The notes: a model not told the origin generated them from the sequence alone. A stretch of 64,000 nt of DNA from an uncultured Aquimarina sp. (GCF_947495315.1 NZ_CANLYD010000010.1:124001-188000); one strand, 5' to 3'. Shown: positions 43,660 to 52,591, numbered from the stretch's first letter. Made by a program: numbers and translations.

Positions 43660-45021
43660 ATGAATAACGAACATAATCCCATAGCGCAATTAATTACTAC
43701 AATTCAGCAAAAATGGATTGATGAAGTAAGCCCACATGATCATATCAAATTGGTTCGATGGTTAATAAAACCTGATCAAGCCAGATTGTATGAAGGCTTC
43801 TTACGTTTAGAATCTACTCCTAACGGAGGGTTGCCAGATGTTCCGATAGTACTACTTACTGCTTTCGAAAATAAAGAAACACATAGTAGAAAATTAATTC
43901 AAGATTGGATTGATACGTTCAAAAAAGACGAAAAACTACAACAAGATTTAGATGCAAGAAATCTGAAATTTGATTGGGATGTTTTAGAATTCGAAACAAA
44001 ACTTGAAAATGAAAACACCGATTGCGATGTATTGTTATTAGAAATGCTCAGTACGTTTCAGAAAGCGATGCCGAATCCTCAACTTCCGTTAGCATTATCT
44101 CTGTATCCCTATTCTGTTGAAGAAACTAAAGAGTACGGAAAGTGGATTGATACACTTATACAGTTAGGGCTCCCCGATAAAGTACGACTTATGTTTTTCG
44201 ATTATGTAGAAGAACGATACTTTGATCAGCTTATAAAAAAACACAGTGATGTATCGACCTCACTTGCTGTTCCTTTAGATCTACAAGGAGCTATTAACAA
44301 AATAGCTTCTGCAGGAGATCCTAATGATCCTGAAGTACAATTTAGACAATGTATGATCGAAATGTCTAAAAGTGTAACCAAAAAGAATTTACAAAGACTT
44401 CATACTTGGGGAAAAAAAGGATTAACAGTTACTCAGAAATCTGGTAGCAAATCTGCCTTTGCCACAGCACACGTAATTTATGCTGGGATGCTTTTTAGTT
44501 TTAAAGAACACCGAACTATAGAAGAACTACTGCAAAAAGGGCTGGCTATTGCCAAACAAGGATTATCTGGAGGAGATGAAACCTGTAAACCTATTATTGT
44601 ACAGAATTATGGATATCAAGCCAGTTGCAAACAATTACAAAAACAAAAAGACACAGCTGCAGATCTATTTTGCAAACAAGCAGATATTTCAATTGAATAC
44701 GGTTTCGGACCACAAGCATTAACTGCGTGGTGGTTAGGATATAATGTAATAAAGAAAAGAGACAAAAAAAGATATATAGATATTGTTACTAAAGGATATC
44801 AATATGGTGTTTCACTAGCACCAGAAATGATAAAATCAACCTGTATGGCGTATATCGCTGCAGATTATTACAATATCGCTGAAAATAATAGAGATATATA
44901 CGAATGTGAAGCTATAGACATCTTTATGAAAGAAATTGAAGGAGAAGAATGGCGAAAAAACGTAGAAGCACATCGTAAAGAAATGGAAAAAAAGAGTCTT
45001 TCAATTTTAAACTGGTTCTAG
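43660..45021 (+). CDS. Adaptor-like protein between vgrG2 and the Rhs effector
   Basis: A 453-aa soluble protein with no signal peptide. The N-terminal half (about 1-190) is alpha/beta with the conspicuous segment RLYEGFLRLESTPNGGLPDVPIVLLTAFEN. The C-terminal half (about 230-440) is helical and resembles a stack of TPR-like repeats (HVIYAGMLFSFKEHRTIEELLQKGLAIAK...). No family is recognised by eye. Its 6-bp gap from vgrG2 and 2-bp gap to the Rhs gene indicate translation as a unit and suggest a chaperone/adaptor that loads the Rhs toxin onto VgrG, as Tap or EagR proteins do elsewhere. Confidence 0.6.
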   Translation: MNNEHNPIAQLITTIQQKWIDEVSPHDHIKLVRWLIKPDQARLYEGFLRLESTPNGGLPDVPIVLLTAFENKETHSRKLIQDWIDTFKKDEKLQQDLDARNLKFDWDVLEFETKLENENTDCDVLLLEMLSTFQKAMPNPQLPLALSLYPYSVEETKEYGKWIDTLIQLGLPDKVRLMFFDYVEERYFDQLIKKHSDVSTSLAVPLDLQGAINKIASAGDPNDPEVQFRQCMIEMSKSVTKKNLQRLHTWGKKGLTVTQKSGSKSAFATAHVIYAGMLFSFKEHRTIEELLQKGLAIAKQGLSGGDETCKPIIVQNYGYQASCKQLQKQKDTAADLFCKQADISIEYGFGPQALTAWWLGYNVIKKRDKKRYIDIVTKGYQYGVSLAPEMIKSTCMAYIAADYYNIAENNRDIYECEAIDIFMKEIEGEEWRKNVEAHRKEMEKKSLSILNWF

Positions 45022-45023
45022 AT

Positions 45024-48000
45024 ATGTTATTAGCAAGTAAACATTTTACCCCTGTTATCGGAATTGATATACATATTGTGATCATTCCTCCTGGAGTTCC
45101 TGTACCAATTCCTCATCCATATATCGGTATGGTAGTGGATCCTATGGATTATGTTCCCATAATTGGTTCTACGGTAAATGTAAACTGTGTTCCCAAAGGA
45201 AATAGTGGCACTGCTGGTATGATTGGCACTGTGATTCATATTCCTATGGGTGGACCTTTTGCTATGGCTCCTATGATAGGGCATGATTCTATGAACTTTT
45301 TTGGAAGTACAAAAGTAAGTGCAGAGGATGCATACTTTACTCCTGCCGGATATATGACCATGACCTGTAATGATATTGGAATGCCTTTATCATTAACTCC
45401 TGGTAAAAAAATGAAGCCTATACCAAGCTTATATCTACCTTCATCTATGAGTGTTCCCTTACCTATGGGAAAACCAGTAAATGTAGGTGGCCCTTATGCT
45501 CCTGATTTATTAGGAATGCTTATGGCACTAGTAATGTCTTATGGTTTTGGGGCATTGATGAAAGGTGCTGGAAAAGGACTAACAAAACTAAATCATAAAG
45601 TATTAAAAAAATTCCCTGCTACGGAAGGCCTTAGTAAAAAGATGTGTAAAATGGGATTTGAACCTGTAGATCTGATTACGGGTCGCATGGTTTATGAAGG
45701 AGAAGACTTTAGCATTGCAGGACAAATACCTATACGTTGGGAACGTAATTGGTACTCAGATTCTGGATATGAAGGGATGATGGGACACGGAATGCATTGT
45801 AACTATGATCTTGCGCTACATATCGATTATGATGAAGACGCTATAGTGATGCGATTGCCCGACGGAAGGATAACTTCTTTTCCTTTACTAGTGGCTGAGA
45901 ATGAATCGTCGTATAATAGAACAGAAAAACTAACGCTTACCTGTATTGATGGAACTACCTATGAAGTTGTAGATCATCAATCTCGGGAAACTTATACATA
46001 TACTAAATACACAGATACACTATATAAACCAACTAGCCTAAGAAACCCTGAAGGTTTTATAATTCAATTCATCTATAATGCTGTATATCAATTGGAACAA
46101 ATCGTAGATACCGCAGGAAGAAAAATTGACTTAGAGTTAGATGAAGAAAATAGAGTTACCAAAGTTACAGCCACACATCAAGAGGAAACTAGAACCTTAG
46201 TAAGATATGCCTATAATGAAGATGGTGATCTTATTAAGATCATTGATGCATTAGACCAGGAAACAGTAATGGAGTACGAAAACCACCTGATGATCAAAAA
46301 AACAGATCGTAACGGACAAGCTTTCTACTGGAAGTATGATGGGAAAACTACTGGTGCTAAATGTATTGAGACTTGGGGAGATCAAGGGATTCTTTCTGGA
46401 ACAATTGAATATAACAAAGGGTATAATTTAGTAACCAATTCATTGGATCAAGAAAGCATCTATTACTTTAATAATCTAAACCTATGTACTCAGGTCACAG
46501 ACCCTATGGGTGACACTATATTCCACGAATATACTCCTTATATGGAACCTTATCGTGATATTGATGAAGAAGGAAATATTACAGGATACAGTTACGATGA
46601 ACGTGGAAATTTAACTGGCTTACACCAACCAGATGGTTCTGTTATTGGTTTTGTTTATGACGAAAAGGATAGACTTGTCCTTACCAAAGACCCATCAGGA
46701 GGTTCCGTAGTGAAAACTTTTGATAATGATCGTCTACACGCTGTTATTGGATTAGACGGAGGTGTTACCTCTTTTGAATATAATGACCAAGGACTTATAA
46801 GTGAAGTAAGAGACAATGCAGGAAACAGAACACTACTGGATTATGATGAAGATCATAATCTGCATAAACTTACATTACCTAATGGAGCGAAATCTAGTTG
46901 GGAATATGATCCTTGGGGAAGATGTCTACATACCAGAAACTCAGAAGATCATCAACAGCAATTCTTTTATGATGAACTAGATCGTATTTATCAAATACGC
47001 CAAGCCGATGCCAATATCATTAAGCTAAAATATAATGCATATGATGAGGTCATCCAGACTGTGGATCAAAAGAAACGTGAAGTTAATTTTGATTATACTC
47101 CGTTAGGAAACCTTAAAATGCGCGAAGAGAATAGTAGAAAAGTCTACTTTAAATACGATACAGAGGAGCAACTAAATACGATTACTAACGAACATAATGA
47201 GTTTTATCGCTTCTCCAGAAATGAAAAAGGGGAAATCATTCGAGAAATTGGTTTTGATGGACTCACCAGAAAGTATGATCGGGATCGCGCAGGAAAAGTA
47301 TTAAAAGTAAATCGTCCTGACGATAAATTCACGGAATATGAATATGATCTAAACGGAAGAATTACTAGAGCAGAACATAGCGATGGCACTTGGGAAACCT
47401 ATAGTTATGATCTTAATGGAAATCTGATCGAAGCCGTTAATGAAAACAGTCGCGTACAACTTATCAGAGATACAGCAGGTCGAATTATTGCAGAAAATCA
47501 AGATGGTCATCTGGTAGAAAGCGAGTATGATAATCTAAGTAATCGAACCAATATCACTAGTAGTCTTGGAGCTAATATCGCACTTACTAGAAATAAACTT
47601 GGGCTTATACAGGAGGTAACAGCAAATAGCTTCCCCACTTCCGAAGGGGAGATATCAGACAAGGTCGGATCAAGGAGTTGGAACGCTCAATTCTCCCATA
47701 ACAGTCTTGGTATGGAAGTGGAAAGAATACTTCCTGGTGGGATCACTAATCATATCGAATATGATCATGCAGGTAGGCCCACACAACATAAAGTAACAGC
47801 GGGCAGCAGAGAAATGCGCCATCGTACCTACACCTGGAATGTAAATGATCGATTGACCAAAATGGTAGATCAATTAACGAATGGTACCGTTGCATATAAC
47901 TATGACGAGTTTAATAATTTAGCAGGAGCGCGTTATGAGAATAAGCAGTTTGACTACAAGCTGCCTGATGAAGTAGGTAATTTATACAGAACCGAAGGCA

Positions 48001-49172
48001 AGGGAGATCGAAAATATGGAACAGGAGGACAATTATTAGAAGCCGATGGTAATAAGTTTAAATACGATGCCGAAGGAAATCTAATCACAAAAATCAGTGC
48101 CACTGGCACATTTGAATATTCTTGGTACGGCAACGGAATGCTACGATCAGTTACTGATCCAAAAAATTGCACTACTGAATTTGAATACGACGCACTTGGT
48201 CGTCGTACTGCCAAGATAAGTCACGGTAAAAGCTTCTCCCCTTCGCAAGGGGAGATGTCCGCCAATAGCGGACAGAGGGGATCAATCACCCGATGGGTCT
48301 GGGATGGTAACGTCCCACTCCATGAATGGAAATACGATCTCAATCAACGACCAGAATTGGTAGTAGATGAGTTCGGTATATTAAAAGAGAGCAAACCAGA
48401 ACCTATAGAGAATTTAATCACTTGGGTATTTGATGAAGGTACGTTTAAACCTGCGGCTAAGATCACAGAAGACGACTCCTACTCTATCATTACAAACTAT
48501 CTCGGTACACCGGTAGAAATGTATAATTCTAAAGGAGAAAAAACCTGGGCAGTAGAATATGATATTTACGGAAAAGTACGTAAGTTAGCTAAAGGTTCTT
48601 TGGAAGATTGTCCGTTTAGATACCAGGGACAGTATGAAGATGTAGAAACTGGACTGTGTTATAATCGATTTAGATATTATACGCCTGATGAAGGAATTTA
48701 TATATCGCAGGATCCTATTGGACTTTCTGGTGGTGCAGCCCTTTACTCATATGTCCAGGATGTAAATAGTTGGGTTGATGTATTTGGTTTAACAAAAGCG
48801 CCGTCGACTGTTCCTAATTCTTCTGGAATTTATTCCCTATCTAATCCAACTACAAATCAGGCGTATGTAGGTTCTGCTTTAGATGCTAATAGTAGGATGT
48901 CAGATACTTCACATACTAAAGCTCAAGATTTACTTAATCATCCGGATACAAAAGTTGAATTTACACCGGTAGATTTAGGAGATGCGGATGAATGGAAAGA
49001 TCAGAATAGAATCTTGAGGCATTATGAACAACAAGAAAAAGTAAGACTTGAAAACGAAGGTTTTGAGATGACAAATTCTAATAACCCTGAGGCTGCCAAG
49101 AAAAATGCTAGAAATAAAGGTATCGTAAAAGACAAAGGAGCTTCTAAAGGAAAGCGAATTAAATGTAACTAA
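45024..49172 (+). CDS. PAAR-Rhs effector with C-terminal GIY-YIG nuclease
   Basis: A 1382-aa Rhs protein. Residues 1-140 are a PAAR-like spike tip (VVDPMDYVPIIGSTVNVNCVP..., GSTKVSAEDAYFT). A hydrophobic segment (about 160-185) follows, then GFEPVDLITGRMVYEGEDF (DUF6531), which starts the YD-repeat cage. The core ends at DPIGLSGG...VDVFGL (about residue 1256), where Rhs proteins self-cleave. The tip, residues 1257-1382, opens with SGIYSLSNPTTNQAYVGSA (Gly1268), the GIY and YVG elements of GIY-YIG nucleases, with a Glu-rich helix (ILRHYEQQEKV) that may supply the metal Glu. It should cut target DNA. Two in-frame palindromic repeat insertions lie at residues about 869-885 and 1070-1087. Confidence 0.88.
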   Translation: MLLASKHFTPVIGIDIHIVIIPPGVPVPIPHPYIGMVVDPMDYVPIIGSTVNVNCVPKGNSGTAGMIGTVIHIPMGGPFAMAPMIGHDSMNFFGSTKVSAEDAYFTPAGYMTMTCNDIGMPLSLTPGKKMKPIPSLYLPSSMSVPLPMGKPVNVGGPYAPDLLGMLMALVMSYGFGALMKGAGKGLTKLNHKVLKKFPATEGLSKKMCKMGFEPVDLITGRMVYEGEDFSIAGQIPIRWERNWYSDSGYEGMMGHGMHCNYDLALHIDYDEDAIVMRLPDGRITSFPLLVAENESSYNRTEKLTLTCIDGTTYEVVDHQSRETYTYTKYTDTLYKPTSLRNPEGFIIQFIYNAVYQLEQIVDTAGRKIDLELDEENRVTKVTATHQEETRTLVRYAYNEDGDLIKIIDALDQETVMEYENHLMIKKTDRNGQAFYWKYDGKTTGAKCIETWGDQGILSGTIEYNKGYNLVTNSLDQESIYYFNNLNLCTQVTDPMGDTIFHEYTPYMEPYRDIDEEGNITGYSYDERGNLTGLHQPDGSVIGFVYDEKDRLVLTKDPSGGSVVKTFDNDRLHAVIGLDGGVTSFEYNDQGLISEVRDNAGNRTLLDYDEDHNLHKLTLPNGAKSSWEYDPWGRCLHTRNSEDHQQQFFYDELDRIYQIRQADANIIKLKYNAYDEVIQTVDQKKREVNFDYTPLGNLKMREENSRKVYFKYDTEEQLNTITNEHNEFYRFSRNEKGEIIREIGFDGLTRKYDRDRAGKVLKVNRPDDKFTEYEYDLNGRITRAEHSDGTWETYSYDLNGNLIEAVNENSRVQLIRDTAGRIIAENQDGHLVESEYDNLSNRTNITSSLGANIALTRNKLGLIQEVTANSFPTSEGEISDKVGSRSWNAQFSHNSLGMEVERILPGGITNHIEYDHAGRPTQHKVTAGSREMRHRTYTWNVNDRLTKMVDQLTNGTVAYNYDEFNNLAGARYENKQFDYKLPDEVGNLYRTEGKGDRKYGTGGQLLEADGNKFKYDAEGNLITKISATGTFEYSWYGNGMLRSVTDPKNCTTEFEYDALGRRTAKISHGKSFSPSQGEMSANSGQRGSITRWVWDGNVPLHEWKYDLNQRPELVVDEFGILKESKPEPIENLITWVFDEGTFKPAAKITEDDSYSIITNYLGTPVEMYNSKGEKTWAVEYDIYGKVRKLAKGSLEDCPFRYQGQYEDVETGLCYNRFRYYTPDEGIYISQDPIGLSGGAALYSYVQDVNSWVDVFGLTKAPSTVPNSSGIYSLSNPTTNQAYVGSALDANSRMSDTSHTKAQDLLNHPDTKVEFTPVDLGDADEWKDQNRILRHYEQQEKVRLENEGFEMTNSNNPEAAKKNARNKGIVKDKGASKGKRIKCN
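47628..47677 (+). repeat. Palindromic repeat inserted in frame in the Rhs gene (degenerate copy)
   Basis: This stretch shares its start (AGCTTC), its AAGGGGAGAT core and its GGATCAA end with 48231-48284, and encodes SFPTSEGEISDKVGSRS. It is in the same codon phase as the second copy. The first stem is partly decayed (CCCC...GGGG) and the second is nearly lost, as expected of an older copy. Confidence 0.65.
48231..48284 (+). repeat. Palindromic repeat inserted in frame in the Rhs gene (intact copy)
   Basis: Two perfect hairpins side by side: CTCCCCTT/AAGGGGAG (8 bp, 3-nt loop) and GTCCGC/GCGGAC (6 bp, 5-nt loop), followed by AGAGGGGATCAA. It encodes SFSPSQGEMSANSGQRGS between two YD-repeat segments of the Rhs core without breaking the frame. 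The sequence has higher GC than its surroundings, typical of a mobile short palindromic element. Confidence 0.75.
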
Positions 49173-49178
49173 TAATAT

Positions 49179-50063
49179 ATGCAAACACTTTATAACAGAT
49201 TAAAGAGTGAATTTTTAAAACATCGACAAAACAAATGGTCTTTTTCTTTGGAAGATGATGAACGAGAAGAAAATGGAGTTATTTATAGAAATTTTAATAA
49301 CCCTCCTCAGAAAGAAGATTACTCAAAAATAGAATCAATAGGTTTTTTAGTTTATGAGCATGAATTAGAAGAATTAAACAATATACCAGATTATGTAATT
49401 CATATGCATAATCTCAAAGTAATAAGTTTACCTATAGATTGGTTAGATTCACTGAAAATGCCTGATAATATTAAGGCTATTGTTCTAATGAACACCTTAT
49501 ATCAAAAAGATGTATATAAATGGGATAAAAAACTGGACAATTTGGAATATTTGAAAATACCTGAGTTAATAAAACCATTTGAAATAAACTTTAAAAACAC
49601 TCCAAATCTTGAATGGATTAACCTTGATTTAAAAGCTGAAAAAAAAGATACAAAATTAACGGAATTAGCACAAATTAACACTTTAAAACATCTAGGATTT
49701 TCACAAGCTAAAAGTTTTGATGTATTTTCTCCTTTTGCAAATCATAATATTGAAGGCTTAGAATTATTTGCCTGCAAAGGCAAAAAATTTCCAATTCAAA
49801 ACATCGTTCTTCTAAAAGATTTAAAATACATTAGAATTAATAATATATCTGTTCCTTTTGATTGCGATTGGTTATTAGAATTACCAAATCTTATTGAAAT
49901 AGACATTCTTAATATTAAAGAAGTAATTAATATTGATAAAATTCTTTCTATCCAAAAATTAAAAAGTCTTTCTGTTTTGAACTGCAAAAACCCCTTTCAA
50001 GAAATTGGAAAAGAAATTTTCTCAAAAAAAGAGTACGATGTATTAAAAATTCAGAACGCTTAA
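49179..50063 (+). CDS. Leucine-rich-repeat-like cytosolic protein, probable immunity to the GIY-YIG toxin
   Basis: A 294-aa soluble protein without signal peptide. From about residue 60 it is built of irregular leucine-rich-like repeats, for example NLKVISLPIDWLDSLKMPDN, NLEYLKIPELIKP, NLEWINLDLKAEK and TLKHLGFSQAKSF. LRR-type immunity proteins are common in Bacteroidota toxin islands, where they wrap the toxin. It starts 6 bp after the Rhs gene, the canonical immunity position, and is cytosolic, matching a nuclease target. Confidence 0.7.
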   Translation: MQTLYNRLKSEFLKHRQNKWSFSLEDDEREENGVIYRNFNNPPQKEDYSKIESIGFLVYEHELEELNNIPDYVIHMHNLKVISLPIDWLDSLKMPDNIKAIVLMNTLYQKDVYKWDKKLDNLEYLKIPELIKPFEINFKNTPNLEWINLDLKAEKKDTKLTELAQINTLKHLGFSQAKSFDVFSPFANHNIEGLELFACKGKKFPIQNIVLLKDLKYIRINNISVPFDCDWLLELPNLIEIDILNIKEVINIDKILSIQKLKSLSVLNCKNPFQEIGKEIFSKKEYDVLKIQNA

Positions 50064-50128
50064 TGAAATAATAAACCCTCTGAAATTTATAACTTCATTA
50101 TAGTTAGATGTACGCTTCTCTATTTTAG

Positions 50129-50256
50129 GACCCTGCGGCCAAAATTACAGAAGACGACTCCTACTCTATCATTACGGACTATCTGGATGACGGAACGTAA
50201 ATAAACAGTCCTGTGGACTGTTTTAGTGAACGTGCCAGACGGCGGGTAGGCCTGAA
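50129..50256 (+). pseudogene. Relic of an Rhs core end joined to a hairpin repeat
   Basis: Positions 50129-50187 encode DPAAKITEDDSYSIITDYL, nearly the same as the Rhs core near residue 1145 (KPAAKITEDDSYSIITNYL at 48447-48505). After that comes a foreign insert (50191-50251) containing a stop, then homology resumes with MYNSKGEKTW at 50257 in another frame. The upstream core is missing. This is the join scar of a displaced Rhs tip. Confidence 0.75.
50201..50251 (+). repeat. Short hairpin repeat (REP-like) in the Rhs relic
   Basis: AAACAGTCCtgtGGACTGTTT is a perfect 9-bp stem with a 3-nt loop (50203-50223), followed by a GC-rich tail GTGCCAGACGGCGGGTAGGC (50232-50251). The contrast in base composition with the AT-rich surroundings and the exact disruption of the Rhs homology mark it as an inserted element. 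No second copy is in this window. Confidence 0.55.
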
Positions 50257-50922
50257 ATGTATAATTCTAAAGGCGAAAAAACCTGGCAGGTGGAGTATGA
50301 TATTTACGGAAAAGTACGTAAACTTGTAAAAGGTTCATTGAATGATTGTCCATTTAGATATCCAGGTCAGTATGAAGATATAGAAACTGGTTTGTATTAT
50401 AATCGATTTAGATATTATTCTCCCGATGAAGGGGTATATATTAGTCAAGACCCTATAAAACTTAGTGGTGGTGATAACTTGTATGCATATACGAAAGATG
50501 TTAACCTATTGGTTGATCCAATGGGATTAACTCCTTTAGATCAAAAAGGGTTTTCTGTATATGGTTTATATGAAGAAGGAGCAAAAGAACCTTATTATGT
50601 TGGTATTTCTAATAATACTGATGTCCGTGAAGGACAACATATTGATTCAGGGAGAATGGGGGATACTGATACAATGCAATTACTGGATTCAAATACCGAT
50701 ATGACTTATGCCGAAGCCAGAGGAAAAGAGCAACATCTGATCGAAAAACATAAAACAAAAACGGGAAAAATAGGCCAAGATCTTACCGAAGATGGTTTAA
50801 CTGCTAAGCAAAGAGGAAATAAAGTAAATTCGTTTGATAAAACTCGAACAGATGCCAGAGGTAAAAAGTTTAAAGCTGAATACGATAAAGCAAAAGGAAA
50901 ACCTAAAGTTAAATGTAAATAA
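50257..50922 (+). CDS. Orphan Rhs C-terminal tip with GIY-YIG nuclease
   Basis: A 221-aa product: residues 1-90 repeat the end of the Rhs core (MYNSKGEKTWQVEYDIYGKV ... RYYSPDEGVYISQDPIKLSGG ... LVDPMGL), and residues 95-221 are a toxin domain that differs from the neighbouring Rhs tip. It has FSVYGLYEEGAKEPYYVGIS, which carries the GIY- and YIG-like strands of GIY-YIG nucleases, then an Arg/His/Glu-containing helix (VREGQHI) and a Lys-rich end (KGKPKVKCK). It has no PAAR or cage, so it cannot be delivered alone. It is a displaced toxin cassette that may be recombined onto the full Rhs. Whether it is expressed from the 50257 ATG is uncertain. Confidence 0.75.
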   Translation: MYNSKGEKTWQVEYDIYGKVRKLVKGSLNDCPFRYPGQYEDIETGLYYNRFRYYSPDEGVYISQDPIKLSGGDNLYAYTKDVNLLVDPMGLTPLDQKGFSVYGLYEEGAKEPYYVGISNNTDVREGQHIDSGRMGDTDTMQLLDSNTDMTYAEARGKEQHLIEKHKTKTGKIGQDLTEDGLTAKQRGNKVNSFDKTRTDARGKKFKAEYDKAKGKPKVKCK

Positions 50923-51431
50923 TGAATAAATCAGCCAATGTAACTAGCGGAGAAATATACGCTATCCCCTTATTCTTGTCAACTGAAAAAGACACTAAGA
51001 GTTTTTCCAGAAATAAATTTGAAGACAAAGGTAAAGAGTTTGTTTTTTGCAGGGTGATTGAAGATTTTAAAGGTGGTGGGATATTGATAGAAGTCTTCGA
51101 CCATGTGGGAACACTCGATGAAACTTTGTCTGATATTTTGAAATCTAATCGATTATTTTCTCCAATATCGACTTCTGGTTTAGGAATTGCTAAAAAACGA
51201 TGGAAAAAAATTCACATACAAGAAAATTACGATAAGGAAAAAAATTCCAAATATTCAGAAATAACATTAGTAGCTGGAACATATGATGATTTGAGTTTAT
51301 GGAAAGGAGGAACAACCGTAGGAAGTATTTCGGAAATTGAAGCAGGAAAGTACGAAAAATGGATAGTTTGGAGAGCTTCTCATCTAGAAAAACGTATAAT
51401 AAAAGAACTATTTGGAGAAGTAGCTAATTAA
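50922..51431 (+). CDS. Imm26-like immunity protein
   Basis: A 169-aa cytosolic protein. The opening VTSGEIYAIPLFLSTEKDTKSF follows the Imm26 pattern (G-D/E-hydrophobic-hydrophobic-x-I-P-L), and the middle FVFCRVIEDFKGGGILIEVFD is the next beta hairpin of that family. Its ATG shares one base with the toxin stop, so it is translated with the orphan GIY-YIG tip and is its probable antidote. Keeping immunity for a displaced toxin fits the idea of defence against siblings that still use it. Confidence 0.75.
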   Translation: MNKSANVTSGEIYAIPLFLSTEKDTKSFSRNKFEDKGKEFVFCRVIEDFKGGGILIEVFDHVGTLDETLSDILKSNRLFSPISTSGLGIAKKRWKKIHIQENYDKEKNSKYSEITLVAGTYDDLSLWKGGTTVGSISEIEAGKYEKWIVWRASHLEKRIIKELFGEVAN

Positions 51432-51487
51432 ACAACATACTTAATTTCCAATTTTCAAGTCTTTAGAATAAAGGCCTATTTCGATTT

Positions 51488-52186
51488 ATGGCAAAACGAA
51501 CAACACCTTGGAAAGAAGGTAAAGTAATAAGTATAGAAACACGTAAAGGTATATTTGTGTTAGCACAAATGCTAAAAAGCCCATATCTACGATTTTATAA
51601 AGCTTTTAGAGAAGATGAAAACTGGGGCAAAATAGACGTTAGTATTTTTGAAACGCTTTTTACAAAATCTATTACCACAAAAAGTTTTTTAAAACATAGT
51701 AATGTCTCTGTAATAAAAGATGCTATTCCTGATTTAGAAAGAGAAGATTCTAAGATTTGGATTAAGAATAAATCTGGGCATAGAAAAGTAAAAGTATGGG
51801 AAGGTAAAGAAAATGAAAAAGAGTTTTACACTCTTGGAGAAGAAGTCGGAGGAAGCTTAGTAGAAATGGATTTAGAATGGTCTCCTACACCTTCTCAACC
51901 CGTAAGAGCCCATATAAGTGGAGTTGTTGACTCTGTATTGGTAGAAAATATTCCTCTTAATAATAATGATGTCATTAACGAACATGAATTAATAGGTTTA
52001 GGTGTGTATCCATTAATGAACGAGCGTCTATATTTATGTTACAAATACGATAAAAATGTAGACCCACTGAAGGATATAATTTTTAATAGAGAAATTCCAG
52101 AGGATTACAAGATTGCTATTGAAATTATGTCAGGCGGAGGTGGTAAAGAAAATAAGGAGAAGATACTAGATACTTATTTTAGATAA
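51488..52186 (+). CDS. Second Imm26-like protein
   Basis: A 232-aa soluble protein whose start, PWKEGKVISIETRKGIFVLAQMLKSPYLRFYKAF, in strand order resembles the Imm26 barrel (E-G-x-hydrophobic-x-x-I-x-T-x-x-G). The C-terminal half (EMDLEWSPTPSQPVRAHISG, LIGLGVYPLMNERLYLCYKY) is longer than in the previous gene. No toxin remnant precedes it apart from the adjacent cassette, so it may be a stand-alone orphan immunity gene. A terminator hairpin follows. Confidence 0.6.
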   Translation: MAKRTTPWKEGKVISIETRKGIFVLAQMLKSPYLRFYKAFREDENWGKIDVSIFETLFTKSITTKSFLKHSNVSVIKDAIPDLEREDSKIWIKNKSGHRKVKVWEGKENEKEFYTLGEEVGGSLVEMDLEWSPTPSQPVRAHISGVVDSVLVENIPLNNNDVINEHELIGLGVYPLMNERLYLCYKYDKNVDPLKDIIFNREIPEDYKIAIEIMSGGGGKENKEKILDTYFR

Positions 52187-52266
52187 AAACTTTAATTAGA
52201 TCAAACATCAGATCGAATGAATCTTCGTTTTGCAAAGTCTTCTGGCTTGGAAATGGTAAAACTTAA

Positions 52267-52302
52267 AAAGTCACAGCTTGTTAGTTGTGGCTTTTTTATA
52301 TT
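52267..52302 (+). terminator. Rho-independent terminator after the Imm26-like genes
   Basis: AAAAAGTCACAGC pairs with GTTGTGGCTTTTTT (with G-U pairs) around a short TTGTTA loop and ends in a run of T. It separates the Imm26-like genes from the toxin remnant. Confidence 0.8.
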
Positions 52303-52316
52303 GCCTTTTTAGGTAA

Positions 52317-52589
52317 AATAGATTAATAGAAACTACCCGTATTATCACTAAAGAAACCTGCAGCCAAGGTAACAGAAGGCGCTATAATATTGTAGTAAAG
52401 GATGTTGATACTGGAGAAGTAATTGGTGTTGAAGTCAAAAATTCGCAAACGGCATCATATGGCAAAGCTCAAAAAACTTTCGATGCAAAAGTAAATAGTG
52501 GAGATCATAAAATTGTTCCCACTGGTAAAAAGGCCAGTGATGCAAGAATTAAAAAGATCGATAAAGTAACAGTAATAAGGTGTAATTAA
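52317..52589 (+). pseudogene. Truncated nuclease toxin tip, no start codon
   Basis: An open frame of about 90 codons that ends at 52587-52589 but has no Met. It encodes RRRYNIVVKDVDTGEVIGVE followed by VKNSQTASYGKAQKTFDAKV. The order acidic residue - strand - E-x-K followed by a Gln/Lys-rich helix is that of PD-(D/E)XK nuclease toxins on Rhs proteins. It ends in VIRCN, as the intact toxin tip ends in RIKCN. The upstream part of the gene is gone. The protein encoded from 52592 starts 2 bp later and would be its antidote. The area 52187-52316 contains only the terminator. Confidence 0.65.
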
Positions 52590-52591
52590 AT

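Noticed and set aside
52350..52385. Similarity of AAACCTGCAGCCAAGGTAAC to the Rhs core end (KPAAKITED), suggesting another Rhs join
   Set aside because: The match is short and out of frame with the toxin remnant, whose own frame reads through it with nuclease-like sequence, so it may be chance; left undecided.
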